The notes beneath the pieces were generated by a model. The model made no database searches and was not told where the DNA came from. It saw only the letters and a program-made list of their open reading frames with translations. DNA of 58,906 nucleotides, taken from Fibrobacteria bacterium. Lineage in GTDB: Bacteria > Fibrobacterota > Fibrobacteria > UBA11236 > JADFYW01. The DNA is taken from positions 1 through 58,906 of the forward strand of contig JADFYW010000011.1 of assembly GCA_015232855.1 (NCBI GenBank), read 5' to 3'. This document shows positions 9,484-17,967 of the stretch, piece after piece. Positions within the stretch are counted from its first letter, which is position 1. Each line of letters starts with the position of its first letter. Position numbers and translations under genes: made by a program.

Positions 9484-9831
9484 GCAGAAGCTTGTTTTCT
9501 CGTTGTACACATACCGGTTGTTTCGCATAAACTTTTTGGGTCAATATCAGTGATTTCACAGGTAGTTTTTTAAGTAACTTTCGAATTAATTTCGTCATTA
9601 TGCTTATAAGGTTAATTTTCGATTTGAAAAAATGACGTAGCTAAAACAACTGCACATACGGACACCATACATGTAGCGTCTCCTGGTTTTATAGATACAA
9701 TATCATGGGTATCTAATATTATCATACCATTATATAAAAAAAAGTGATTTTTTTTAATAAAAAACATTGCAACAATGTGGGTAAATGTGGTAGTTTTAGG
9801 GTGATTGTGGAAAGATATAGAGAAATGTGAT
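9484..9831. other. Upstream region of the dcw cluster
   Basis: A non-coding stretch of about 350 bp. It holds an imperfect inverted repeat at about 9706-9732 (ATGG[G]TAT and ATACCAT around an AT-rich centre), a poly-T tract near 9749 and, at its right end, the 10-bp-period MraZ repeats. The cluster promoter should lie here, but I could not fix a -35/-10 pair with confidence. Confidence 0.45.
9777..9811 (+). promoter_or_regulatory. MraZ box: four repeats at exact 10-bp period
   Basis: GTGGG (9777), GTGGT (9787), TAGGG (9797) and GTGGA (9807) are each followed by five unconserved bases, so the repeats fall on one face of the helix every 10 bp. This matches the known MraZ operator design (TGGGN repeats with 5-nt spacers upstream of mraZ in Escherichia coli and Mycoplasma). 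The array ends about 20 bp before the mraZ ATG at 9832. Binding by MraZ and autoregulation of the cluster are inferred. Confidence 0.8.
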
Positions 9832-10296
9832 ATGGAATTAACTGGTTTTATAGGAACAGCAACCGTTTCGGTGGATAATAAAGGACGCACAAGTCTTCCC
9901 CGTGAATTGCGCAGACAGTTACCTCTTGAAGCGGGCGGGAAAGTTATTGTCACCATTTTTGCCGACAAATCCCTTGCGCTTAGGCCTGTACAGGAATGGA
10001 ACCGGTATGTTACTGAAGAGCTTGAACCACTTTCAAAAAAAAGCAAAGAGGGAAATCGATTTGTCATGAAGGTTACCTCCATGGCAAAGTTGTCAGAACT
10101 TGATGGACAAAATCGATTAAGTCTTTCTTCTGAGCTCATGACCTATGCTGGTATTGGCAAGGAAATCACCTTTGCAGGAGATGGTGCCCGTATCAGGTTG
10201 TGGTCTCCAGAAGCCTACAAAAACATGATGAATTTTGAAGATAACGATGAACTGGATTTTGATGCATGTTTTTACAATAACGGAGTGGATTCTTGA
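9832..10296 (+). CDS. mraZ: Transcriptional regulator MraZ
   Basis: First gene of the division and cell wall cluster. The protein of 154 residues has the MraZ double AbrB/SpoVT layout: an N-terminal copy with VSVDNKGRTSLPRELRRQL and a second copy with AKLSELDGQNRLSLSSELMTYAGIGKEI. MraZ forms ring-shaped oligomers that bind repeated TGGGN boxes and represses its own operon in E. coli. The frame can be opened to a TTG at 9805, but that would start inside the repeat array, so the ATG at 9832 (MELTGFIG) is chosen. The gene ends 3 bp before rsmH, which points to one transcript. Confidence 0.93.
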   Translation: MELTGFIGTATVSVDNKGRTSLPRELRRQLPLEAGGKVIVTIFADKSLALRPVQEWNRYVTEELEPLSKKSKEGNRFVMKVTSMAKLSELDGQNRLSLSSELMTYAGIGKEITFAGDGARIRLWSPEAYKNMMNFEDNDELDFDACFYNNGVDS

Positions 10297-10299
10297 GTT

Positions 10300-11253
10300 A
10301 TGGACTACCATATTCCTGTGATGGTTCCGGAGGTTATCCGATACATGGTAACCAACCGGGATGGCGCCTATCTTGATGGTACCTTAGGTGGCGGTGGTCA
10401 TACAGCATACATTTTACAAGAGCTTAGTGTTAAGGGGAAGTTGACAGGCATGGACAGAGACAATGATGCAATACAACATTGCCGAAATCGGTTCGCGACA
10501 GAGTCACGACTTGAGTTGCTGCATCGGCCCTTCTCAGGTATTGCCGAGGCTGTTGATATGAACTCTCTGGATGGCCTTCTTCTTGATTTGGGAGTCAGTT
10601 CTCATCAGCTCGATGCCGGGTCCAGGGGATTTACCCATGCCGGTAATGGAGCACTTGACATGCGAATGAACCAGGATGAGGGCATAGATGCCCGTGAGTA
10701 TCTTGAAACGGTTTCTGAGGAGGAACTTGCATCTGTGCTTCGTTACAATTCCGATTTAAAACGATCTCGCACTCTTGCCCATGCTCTTAAAACGCAGATA
10801 AGTATTTCAACCAATGTATCCGATATAAGACAGGCTCTTTCCCAGGTAATTAAAAATGGAAGCCCTGCCCTGTTAGCACGAATTTTTCAGGCCATTCGAA
10901 TGGAAGTGAACGAGGAATTGGAAGAAATTGATAAGGGTATTGACGGAGCAGTAAAGGTTATTCGTCCGGGAGGCCGCATTTGTGTACTGAGTTATCATTC
11001 TGTTGAAGACCGGCGGGTAAAACGTGCTTTTGGCCGCTATACAAAGGCATGCATATGTGATCCCCGATCTCCGGTTTGTATGTGTGGCGGCAATCACCGC
11101 CTCCTAAAAAAAGTATGTAAGAAACCATTAGTGCCCGCCCTTGAAGAAGTGAAAAATAACCGACGGGCTCGTAGCGCAAAATTACGGATCATGGAGAAAA
11201 TTGAAAGCAGCCAAAACGTAAGTAATTCTCAAAAAGGAAAATACCGGGAATAA
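10300..11253 (+). CDS. rsmH: 16S rRNA (cytosine-1402-N4)-methyltransferase RsmH
   Basis: Methylates N4 of C1402 in 16S rRNA using S-adenosylmethionine (formerly MraW). The opening HIPVMVPEVI, the SAM-binding loop LDGTLGGGGHT near residues 25-35, the segment LLLDLGVSSHQLD near 96 and RICVLSYHSVEDRRVKRAF near 226 are family hallmarks. The length of 317 residues is normal. The C-terminal end KNNRRARSAKLRIMEKI is also typical. It lies tightly between mraZ and the ftsL-like gene (4-bp gap). Confidence 0.96.
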   Translation: MDYHIPVMVPEVIRYMVTNRDGAYLDGTLGGGGHTAYILQELSVKGKLTGMDRDNDAIQHCRNRFATESRLELLHRPFSGIAEAVDMNSLDGLLLDLGVSSHQLDAGSRGFTHAGNGALDMRMNQDEGIDAREYLETVSEEELASVLRYNSDLKRSRTLAHALKTQISISTNVSDIRQALSQVIKNGSPALLARIFQAIRMEVNEELEEIDKGIDGAVKVIRPGGRICVLSYHSVEDRRVKRAFGRYTKACICDPRSPVCMCGGNHRLLKKVCKKPLVPALEEVKNNRRARSAKLRIMEKIESSQNVSNSQKGKYRE

Positions 11254-11257
11254 GAAA

Positions 11258-11539
11258 ATGGACATAAAACTTCGAGGCATTCTTTTCTTTGTTCTGGTTA
11301 TTATGGCTTTGGCCGGTTTATTTGTGGTGCAGGTATGGAAGCAGAATGAGTATGTGCGACTGACAAAACAAAACCGCGCTCTGTGTGTTCAGCTGGAAAA
11401 AGTAAAAAGTGATATTGCCAATATCATGATCGATACCAAATGGTTAAAAGACTACAAAAGGCTTGAGAAGCTTGCCCGGGATGATTATGGCCTGGTTTAT
11501 GCGGGAGTACCGGAATTTATAGAATCGGAAGAGAGATAA
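11258..11539 (+). CDS. ftsL: FtsL-like cell division protein
   Basis: A 93-residue single-pass membrane protein in the ftsL position, between rsmH and ftsI. Residues 7-26 form a membrane helix (FFVLVIMALAGLFVVQVW). A heptad-rich periplasmic part follows (LTKQNRALCVQLEKVKSD, then WLKDYKRLEKLARDDYGLVYA), resembling FtsL/DivIC proteins, whose coiled coil pairs with FtsB and FtsQ in the divisome. FtsL sequences are weakly conserved, so the name rests on size, topology and place. A 93-bp gap separates it from ftsI. Confidence 0.8.
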   Translation: MDIKLRGILFFVLVIMALAGLFVVQVWKQNEYVRLTKQNRALCVQLEKVKSDIANIMIDTKWLKDYKRLEKLARDDYGLVYAGVPEFIESEER

Positions 11540-11632
11540 GCACACCCTTTAATAGAATGAATCTAAGATAATCTACAAACACCAATTTTTAAAATAGAAC
11601 TGATTTAACATTAACGATAATCACTTTCGGGC

Positions 11633-13501
11633 ATGCATAATAAAAGAATACTGACATTAGGATTTGTGCTGGCCCTGGTATGGGTTGGTATGGCTGCCCG
11701 GGTATTTCATGTACAAGTATTACAAAAAGATGAATATGCCAAAATGGCCCGCAAACAGTCTATCCGGCGTAACATCATTCAGCCGAGGCGAGGAGAAATT
11801 TTTGATCGTCATGGGGAAAAACTGGTTGCAAATGCAAGTGTGGAACTGTCTTTTCCCGGCGGAAATTCAAGAAAGCGTAATGAACGTGTTCGTAAGTTGA
11901 AAAGAGTAGCCCCTTTTGGCCACCTTGCCGGGCAGGTATTGGGAAATATTGGTCGAGACGGTTACGGTATGCTTGGATTGGAATATGATCAAGATAAGGT
12001 GTTAAGGGGTGTGGATGGATGGACGTATGCACGATATGATGTAAGTCGACATTATCATCCGGGTCTTCAGGAAGAAAGAAAAGAGCCGATAGACGGGGTG
12101 GATTTGAAAACTACTCTGGACATTGATTTTCAGAGAATCGCAGAACAGGCTCTGGAGCGAGGAGTGAAAAAAGTATCTGCGCGTGGTGGAACGGTAATCC
12201 TTGTGAAACCTCAGACCGGTGATATATTGGCCATGGCTAGTTACCCCTTTTATAATCCCAATCGACGAAGTCCGGAAGATATGAAAGGTTGGCGTAATTC
12301 TGCAATATCCAAAGTATATGAACCCGGATCTACTTTTAAAATAGTAACAACAGCTGCGGCTCTGGAAGAAAATAAGCTTGGGCCGTTTGACACCTTGTTT
12401 GCCGAAAATGGTGAATATCATATTAATGGTGCTGTTGTAAAAGATACTCGTGCCCGGGGCCGTATAAGTTTTACCCAGGCTCTTGCATATTCAAGTAATG
12501 TGTGTATGGTTAAAGCGTCTCTTATGCTATCACCTCAAAATTTTTACCAGTATATTCGCTCGTTTGGTTTTGGCATGAAAACAGGTGTACCTCTTCCTGC
12601 TGAAGAGGGTGGCTACCTGAAAAAAGTGAAAAACTGGAGTGGGCGTTCACAGGTGACACTTGCATGGGGACAGGAAATCAGTACTACCCCATTACAGGTG
12701 GTGATGGCATGTGCCGCTGTTGCAAATGGGGGGGTACTTATGAAACCCCGTATTATTCTTGAAAAAACTGATAGAAAGAACAATCATTCGGAAAAGGTTG
12801 AACCAAGGCAGATTCGTCGTGTTATCTCTGAAGCTACTTCGGCCAAACTTCGGAAGATGTTGACTGCGGTGGTTGATTATGGTACTGCAGAAAGCATTAA
12901 AACAGACAAGTATTCCATTGCGGGTAAAACCGGTACTGTTGAAAAGATAAACAAAGAAACAGGCGAGTACATGAAGGGTCGCTTCCATTCTTCTTTTGTA
13001 GGAATGGTACCTGCAGATAAACCTGAGTATGTCTGTCTGGTCCTTATCGATGAACCGGAAATAGATAAATATGGTGGTGCAAGTGCGGGACCGGTGTTTA
13101 AAGAAATTATGGACAGAATTATCACTTTTAAGGGCAGCCGGTTAGCGCTGGGATCAAAACAAATAAAAGAGCAGGTAAATAATACCAACAGCAAAACTCC
13201 TAAAATGAAGCTGGCTGGGATCTTCTCAGAAGAGTTTTCATCATGGGGAGACTCACAAAACGAGACAAAAGAAGATCGAACAAAACTCGCTGTCCATGAA
13301 TTGCGGCATGATGGAAGAATGCCTGATTTGCGGGGAATTTCTTTACGGAATGCACTTTCCCAGTTGCGTTTTATGGATGTACAAGTCAGATATAAGGGGG
13401 TTGGACAGGTGGTAAAACAGAGTCCGGCACCGGGTGTGAAAGTAAAAAAAGGAAACGTATGTCGTCTTACCCTTAAGTGGAATGAAAACGATAAAAAATA
13501 A
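11633..13501 (+). CDS. ftsI: Penicillin-binding protein FtsI with C-terminal PASTA domain
   Basis: Septal peptidoglycan transpeptidase (class B PBP). A membrane anchor lies at about residues 6-24. The three active-site motifs are present: STFK with the catalytic Ser near 233, SSN near 286 and KTGT near 431. After about residue 555 there is one PASTA domain (GRMPDLRGISLRNALSQL, then VVKQSPAPGVKVKKG), a layout seen in SpoVD/PBP2x-like proteins. The N-terminal head is short: only about 40 residues lie between GEIFDRHGEKLVANASV and the LAGQVLGNIGRDGYG segment, where relatives usually have about 100. An in-frame stop at 11618 forces the ATG at 11633, which has no clear ribosome site. Confidence 0.93.
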   Translation: MHNKRILTLGFVLALVWVGMAARVFHVQVLQKDEYAKMARKQSIRRNIIQPRRGEIFDRHGEKLVANASVELSFPGGNSRKRNERVRKLKRVAPFGHLAGQVLGNIGRDGYGMLGLEYDQDKVLRGVDGWTYARYDVSRHYHPGLQEERKEPIDGVDLKTTLDIDFQRIAEQALERGVKKVSARGGTVILVKPQTGDILAMASYPFYNPNRRSPEDMKGWRNSAISKVYEPGSTFKIVTTAAALEENKLGPFDTLFAENGEYHINGAVVKDTRARGRISFTQALAYSSNVCMVKASLMLSPQNFYQYIRSFGFGMKTGVPLPAEEGGYLKKVKNWSGRSQVTLAWGQEISTTPLQVVMACAAVANGGVLMKPRIILEKTDRKNNHSEKVEPRQIRRVISEATSAKLRKMLTAVVDYGTAESIKTDKYSIAGKTGTVEKINKETGEYMKGRFHSSFVGMVPADKPEYVCLVLIDEPEIDKYGGASAGPVFKEIMDRIITFKGSRLALGSKQIKEQVNNTNSKTPKMKLAGIFSEEFSSWGDSQNETKEDRTKLAVHELRHDGRMPDLRGISLRNALSQLRFMDVQVRYKGVGQVVKQSPAPGVKVKKGNVCRLTLKWNENDKK

Positions 13502-13586
13502 ACATGGAAACATCTACAATGCCACAACAGCTATTCAATAAAACTCTGGGGTTCACCAACCACAATTTACCCACCAGGAAACCGGT

Positions 13587-15047
13587 ATGTTAGTATCCAG
13601 GCTTTTACATGAATCAGGGCTTGAACTACCGTTGTTAGCTGATCTTGAGATATCCGATGTGCAGTTGGATTCGCGGAAAATTGTTCCGGGTTCTCTGTTT
13701 ATTGCAATGCAGGGAACAAACGATGATGGTGCCCGATTCATTAGTGATGCAAAAAACAACGGGGCTGCTCTGGTTCTGACAGATGCGGCAGAACAGGAAA
13801 ACCGTAAAGATGTTTATTATGTTGATGACCTTAGAGGGAAAGCCTCTGCAATTGCTAATGTGTTTTTTGGTCAACCACTCAAACAATTGGAATGTTTTGC
13901 TGTAACGGGTACTAATGGCAAAACAACGGTGGCCAGTTTGGTTTCATCCATATTAAAAGAATCTGGGCGGAAGGTCATTACGCTGGGAACTATTGGCAAT
14001 TACATTAATGATACCTTTTATCCCACCGAACTTACAACGCCTGATGCTGTGGAATTATGCAGGCTTGCAAGCGAAGGGGTACGAAAAGGCTGTGATACGT
14101 TAGTGATGGAAGTTTCTTCTCATGCTCTCAGCCAGGACCGGACAGGGGCTTTTTGTTTTAAGCGGGCAATTTTTACCAACCTTACCCAGGACCACCTTGA
14201 TTATCATAAAGACTTCGAGAATTATTTCAGCTGTAAAAAGAAATTATTCACTCACTATCTTTCAGAAGATGGTGTGGCAATTGTTAATATGGATAATGAT
14301 TATGGATGGCGTTTGGCAGGTGAGTTGTCTTGTCCTGTGATCCGTTTCAGCTGCAACTCAGAAAATGATGCTGAATGTGTTCTTGTAAAAGAATCTTCAA
14401 GCCTTGAAAAAACCACTTTCACCCTGCGTTATGAAGACAAGGTCATGGCCTTTGATTCCGAATTAATCGGTCGTTTTAATTTGGAAAATCTGATTGCGGC
14501 TGTCAGCTTGGGTTTATCTCTGGATGTCAATGTTGATGACATCGCATCAGGTATTCAACAGGTTAAAGTTCCTGGACGTATCGAAGCGCTGCAGTTGCCT
14601 GGTGGCGGTATTGCAGTAGTTGATTATGCTCATACACCGGACGCCCTCGACCGTGTATTAAAAAGCATACGTAATCTCACTCCAGGACAACTGGGGTGTG
14701 TGTTTGGCTGTGGTGGAGATCGTGATAAAACGAAAAGGCCGCTTATGGCAAAAGCCGCAGAAACAAACAGTGACTTTGTTGTTATTACAAGTGATAATCC
14801 GCGAACAGAAGAAGCTGATTCTATAATTAACGATATTCTGAAGGGGATTGGTTCTCCTGCAGAAGTTCGTGTAGTCCCTGACAGGGCACTTGCTATTCGA
14901 GAAGCGTTGAAAAGAATCAGTAAAGGGGATTGTGTAGTGATAGCTGGTAAAGGTCACGAAGATTACCAGATTTTGGGAACAGAGAAAATACATTTCAGCG
15001 ACAGGGAACAAATCGAACACTGGATAAAGGAGCAAAGTTATGCATAG
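13587..15047 (+). CDS. murE: UDP-MurNAc-L-Ala-D-Glu:meso-DAP ligase MurE
   Basis: Adds the third residue of the peptidoglycan stem peptide in the cytoplasm using ATP. The ATP loop GTNGKTT is near residue 108 and the Mur ligase central and C-terminal domains follow (VMEVSSHALSQDR, TNLTQDHLDYHKD, DYAHTPDAL). The motif DNPR near residue 404 is the known marker for enzymes that use meso-diaminopimelate, so the wall is predicted to be of the DAP type. The length of 486 residues is normal. AGGA stands just before the ATG. The stop codon overlaps the next gene by 8 bp. Confidence 0.95.
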   Translation: MLVSRLLHESGLELPLLADLEISDVQLDSRKIVPGSLFIAMQGTNDDGARFISDAKNNGAALVLTDAAEQENRKDVYYVDDLRGKASAIANVFFGQPLKQLECFAVTGTNGKTTVASLVSSILKESGRKVITLGTIGNYINDTFYPTELTTPDAVELCRLASEGVRKGCDTLVMEVSSHALSQDRTGAFCFKRAIFTNLTQDHLDYHKDFENYFSCKKKLFTHYLSEDGVAIVNMDNDYGWRLAGELSCPVIRFSCNSENDAECVLVKESSSLEKTTFTLRYEDKVMAFDSELIGRFNLENLIAAVSLGLSLDVNVDDIASGIQQVKVPGRIEALQLPGGGIAVVDYAHTPDALDRVLKSIRNLTPGQLGCVFGCGGDRDKTKRPLMAKAAETNSDFVVITSDNPRTEEADSIINDILKGIGSPAEVRVVPDRALAIREALKRISKGDCVVIAGKGHEDYQILGTEKIHFSDREQIEHWIKEQSYA

Positions 15048-15381
15048 TGTGGGGCAAACAACAACATTAAAAAGGGACGACGAATCCAGGAGTCCTTTTA
15101 TAAATGTCTTTTTCAAGGGCAAAATTGTTCGTATGGCAATGGGTATGCCTCTCCGTCGAAAACTAAAGAATGTTCTGGCGTTTTTGGATGAACAGGAACG
15201 AATATGGCTGCATAAGCTGGATTTTACTGACAGATGCGGTGAAAATTCGAAAGACAAAATCCAGGTACTGCCGGTTCCCACTTCTGCAAAAAGGAAGGCA
15301 ACGGCTAAGATAAGAAGTTTAGAGGCTCTTCACCGTGAATGTGTAACTAATGCGGAAGAAGAGCGAGCAATTTGGAAATAG
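15040..15381 (+). CDS. Unknown protein between murE and murF
   Basis: I do not recognise this 113-residue protein. It is basic and soluble, with Lys/Arg-rich stretches (VRMAMGMPLRRKLKN, PTSAKRKATAKIRSLEAL) and no signal peptide or membrane helix. The gene looks real: its ATG overlaps the murE stop by 8 bp, a strong AAGGAG site stands 7 bp before it inside the murE end, and murF follows after 23 bp. Translational coupling to murE is likely. This slot between murE and murF is normally empty in dcw clusters, so a lineage-specific division or wall protein is possible; its role cannot be told. Confidence 0.75.
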   Translation: MHSVGQTTTLKRDDESRSPFINVFFKGKIVRMAMGMPLRRKLKNVLAFLDEQERIWLHKLDFTDRCGENSKDKIQVLPVPTSAKRKATAKIRSLEALHRECVTNAEEERAIWK

Positions 15382-15404
15382 AAAATTGGAAATAAGGATA
15401 ACTT

Positions 15405-16784
15405 TTGGAAATCGGTATTAAACAAATGGCACATATGTTGAAAGCACCTCTGAAAGGTGGCTCAGTGGATCCTGATGCTCAGGTGTCTATTTGTACTAAT
15501 TCCCGTAATATTCAGAAGGGACAAGTATTTTGGGCTATTGCCGGAGACCGTTTTGACGGTCATGGCTATGTGAACACCTGTTTTGATAAAGGGGCAATAG
15601 CTGCAGTGGTTAACCGCAGCTGGCATCAGAAATATGGTCGGAGTCAACATGCCTATATTCCGGTTCGGGACAGTTCAGCGGCACTGATGCAGCTTGGGAA
15701 AGTATATAGTCAATTGTTTACAATACCAAAAGTGGCAGTGACTGGTTCCAATGGTAAAACAACTACAAAAGATATGCTCGCAGCAGTTCTTTCTGTAGGG
15801 GGCCCGGTACTTGCAACCAAGGGCAATTTCAATAATCAGTTTGGTGTACCATTCACGCTTTTCCGTTTGGAGAGTCATCATAAATATGCGGTGATTGAAA
15901 TGGGATCAAATCATCCTGGCGAAATCAAACCCCTGGCTCAAACAACTGCGGCGGATATTGCCGTTATTACATCTATTGGGTACAGTCATATTGAACATTT
16001 TAAAACGCTCACAGGTGTATTGCGTGAAAAAAGTTCGATCACTAAAGGCTTTCCAGGTAAAGGACTCTTGGTTGTAAATGGAGATGATCCTTTTCTGGCG
16101 GGGCTTTCTTCTTCCCGGGCTTACCGGGTGCTTAGTTGTGGTATTCATGCCGGGGATATCAGAGCACGAAATATTTCCACCGGACATGACGGTTGTCCCG
16201 TCTTCCGTGTATCAGGTGTTCAATTTTCGCTTCCAGTACCTGGTGACCATAATATTATAAACGCATTGCTTGCCATTGCGGTTGGGCGGGAGTTGGGCTT
16301 GTCATTAAAAAAAATGGCTGCGAGCCTTAAACAGTTTACGTCCAGCGGTATGCGCATGGAAATTAACAAACTGAAACGGGTTCTTGTCTATAACGATTGT
16401 TATAATGCAAACCCCTCATCAGTGTCCAGTGCTCTCAAGGTGCTCGGGTCTTCAAAAATACGAGGACGCCGGGTAGCAGTACTTGGTGATATGCTTGAGC
16501 TGGGTGGAAAAGAAAAATTATTGCACAGGGGGCTGGGCGCAGAGATTACCAAAAATCATGTGGATGCTCTGTTTTGCCTGGGAACATTATCAAAGGAAAC
16601 GGTGGAAGGGGCCAAACAGGCAGGTATGCCGGTGGATCGGGCACGTAATTATGCAACATTGAGTGGATTGAATCGAGCACTTGGGCTCTATTTGGAGCAG
16701 GGTGATGCCGTATTGGTTAAAGGTTCACGTGGCATGCACCTGGAAAAAGTAATTAGCTATCTGGAGAAAAAAAACAATGGCTAA
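15405..16784 (+). CDS. murF: UDP-MurNAc-tripeptide:D-Ala-D-Ala ligase MurF
   Basis: Adds D-Ala-D-Ala to the UDP-MurNAc tripeptide, the last cytoplasmic ligase step. The ATP loop GSNGKTTTKDM is near residue 114, and NQFGVPFTLFR, VIEMGSNHPGEI and YNDCYNANPSS (near 330) are MurF hallmarks. The length of 459 residues is normal. A TTG at 15405 is chosen as start because AAGGA lies 6 bp before it; the next candidate is the ATG at 15426. The stop overlaps the ftsW start by 8 bp. Confidence 0.95.
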   Translation: MEIGIKQMAHMLKAPLKGGSVDPDAQVSICTNSRNIQKGQVFWAIAGDRFDGHGYVNTCFDKGAIAAVVNRSWHQKYGRSQHAYIPVRDSSAALMQLGKVYSQLFTIPKVAVTGSNGKTTTKDMLAAVLSVGGPVLATKGNFNNQFGVPFTLFRLESHHKYAVIEMGSNHPGEIKPLAQTTAADIAVITSIGYSHIEHFKTLTGVLREKSSITKGFPGKGLLVVNGDDPFLAGLSSSRAYRVLSCGIHAGDIRARNISTGHDGCPVFRVSGVQFSLPVPGDHNIINALLAIAVGRELGLSLKKMAASLKQFTSSGMRMEINKLKRVLVYNDCYNANPSSVSSALKVLGSSKIRGRRVAVLGDMLELGGKEKLLHRGLGAEITKNHVDALFCLGTLSKETVEGAKQAGMPVDRARNYATLSGLNRALGLYLEQGDAVLVKGSRGMHLEKVISYLEKKNNG

Positions 16785-17967
16785 ACGAGAATTAAAAAAG
16801 AGCCGCGATGGTTTTCACTTTGATACTATCTATCTTGGATGTGTACTGGCCCTTGTGGGGTTGGGAATAGTAATTATTTATAGTTCTTCGGGAGAATATG
16901 CTTCCAGCCGGGGATTGCCCGATACTTTTTTTCTGGTAAATCATCTTAAAAAGATTGTCATTGCCGCAATAGCCCTTTTGCTAGGCATTTTTATTGATTT
17001 CAGACATTGGAAAAAATTTGCAAGACCCCTTTTGTTTATTGTTGTTGGCTTGCTTATTTTTTTGGTTACGTCTTCCCAAATTTCAGGAGTACATGGAGCC
17101 AAGCGTTGGATATCTATTGCCAGTTTTGGCCTTCAACCTTCAGAACTTGCTAAAGTGGCGCTGATATTTTTTATGGCCCGGTTTCTCACAGAAAAAGAAA
17201 CATATATGCATCAATTTAAAAAAGGCTTGTTGGCAGCAATGGTTATGTCAGGGCTTATTTTTCTACTGGTTTTACTACAGCCTGATTATAGCTCTGCAGC
17301 TATTATCTTGTGCATCAGTATTGCATTGATATTTATCGGGGGGGCCCGATTGTCCCATATGGCTTTGATTGGGGTTGGGTTAGTGCCGGTATTGGCTTAT
17401 TTGATGATAAGCAGCCCATATCGGTTACAGAGAGTTATGGCGTTTATTCGGCCAGGCGAGAATGTTGCCAGTTCATACCAGTCGGTACAGGCACTTATTA
17501 GCTTGGGTAACGGTGGAATTTTTGGAACAGGCCTGGGAGCGGGCACTCAAAAACTTGGGTATTTGCCTATGCCTTTTACCGATACCATATTCAGTATATT
17601 GGGCGAGGAACTTGGTCTGGTTGGAACCCTTGCCTGTTTGCTGCTTTTTGGCCTGGTTATTTGGAGAGGAATACGCATAGCTTATAATTGTGAAGATCGT
17701 TTTGGCAGTTTGGCTGCAGTAGGGATTGTGGTTTCTATAGCAATTACCGTTATTATGCATATTGGTGTATGTGCCGGGTTTTTTCCTACCACCGGGCAAC
17801 CGCTTCCCTTTGTTTCTTATGGGGGGACGGCTCTTTGCATGATGATGTTTTTATCGGGTGTAATGTTAAATATTTCGGGGAATAAGCTGGAGTCTCCTGC
17901 GACGGCCCGGAATCAAACAAGGGAAACTTTCCATCGGGCAATGGCCAAACAAAGGATAGGGGTATGA
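16777..17967 (+). CDS. ftsW: Septal peptidoglycan polymerase FtsW
   Basis: SEDS-family glycosyltransferase that polymerises lipid II at the septum together with FtsI. It has about ten membrane helices in 396 residues. Conserved stretches are visible: GAKRWISIASFGLQPSELAKVALI, LLQPDYSSAA, QSVQALISLGNGGIFGTGLGAGTQKLG read in part, and FFPTTGQPLPFVSYGG near residue 330. It starts inside the murF end (8-bp overlap) and its stop overlaps the murC start by 4 bp. In most clusters mraY and murD precede it and murG follows; here they are absent. Confidence 0.94.
   Translation: MAKRELKKSRDGFHFDTIYLGCVLALVGLGIVIIYSSSGEYASSRGLPDTFFLVNHLKKIVIAAIALLLGIFIDFRHWKKFARPLLFIVVGLLIFLVTSSQISGVHGAKRWISIASFGLQPSELAKVALIFFMARFLTEKETYMHQFKKGLLAAMVMSGLIFLLVLLQPDYSSAAIILCISIALIFIGGARLSHMALIGVGLVPVLAYLMISSPYRLQRVMAFIRPGENVASSYQSVQALISLGNGGIFGTGLGAGTQKLGYLPMPFTDTIFSILGEELGLVGTLACLLLFGLVIWRGIRIAYNCEDRFGSLAAVGIVVSIAITVIMHIGVCAGFFPTTGQPLPFVSYGGTALCMMMFLSGVMLNISGNKLESPATARNQTRETFHRAMAKQRIGV

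Noticed and set aside
9484..9800. Continuation of the TIGR02147 gene in another frame (frameshift)
   Set aside because: None of the three forward frames gives a family-like C-terminal segment; a simple frameshift does not explain the short length.
12877..13527. 216-codon minus-strand open frame opposite ftsI
   Set aside because: Antisense shadow of the PBP transpeptidase and PASTA region.
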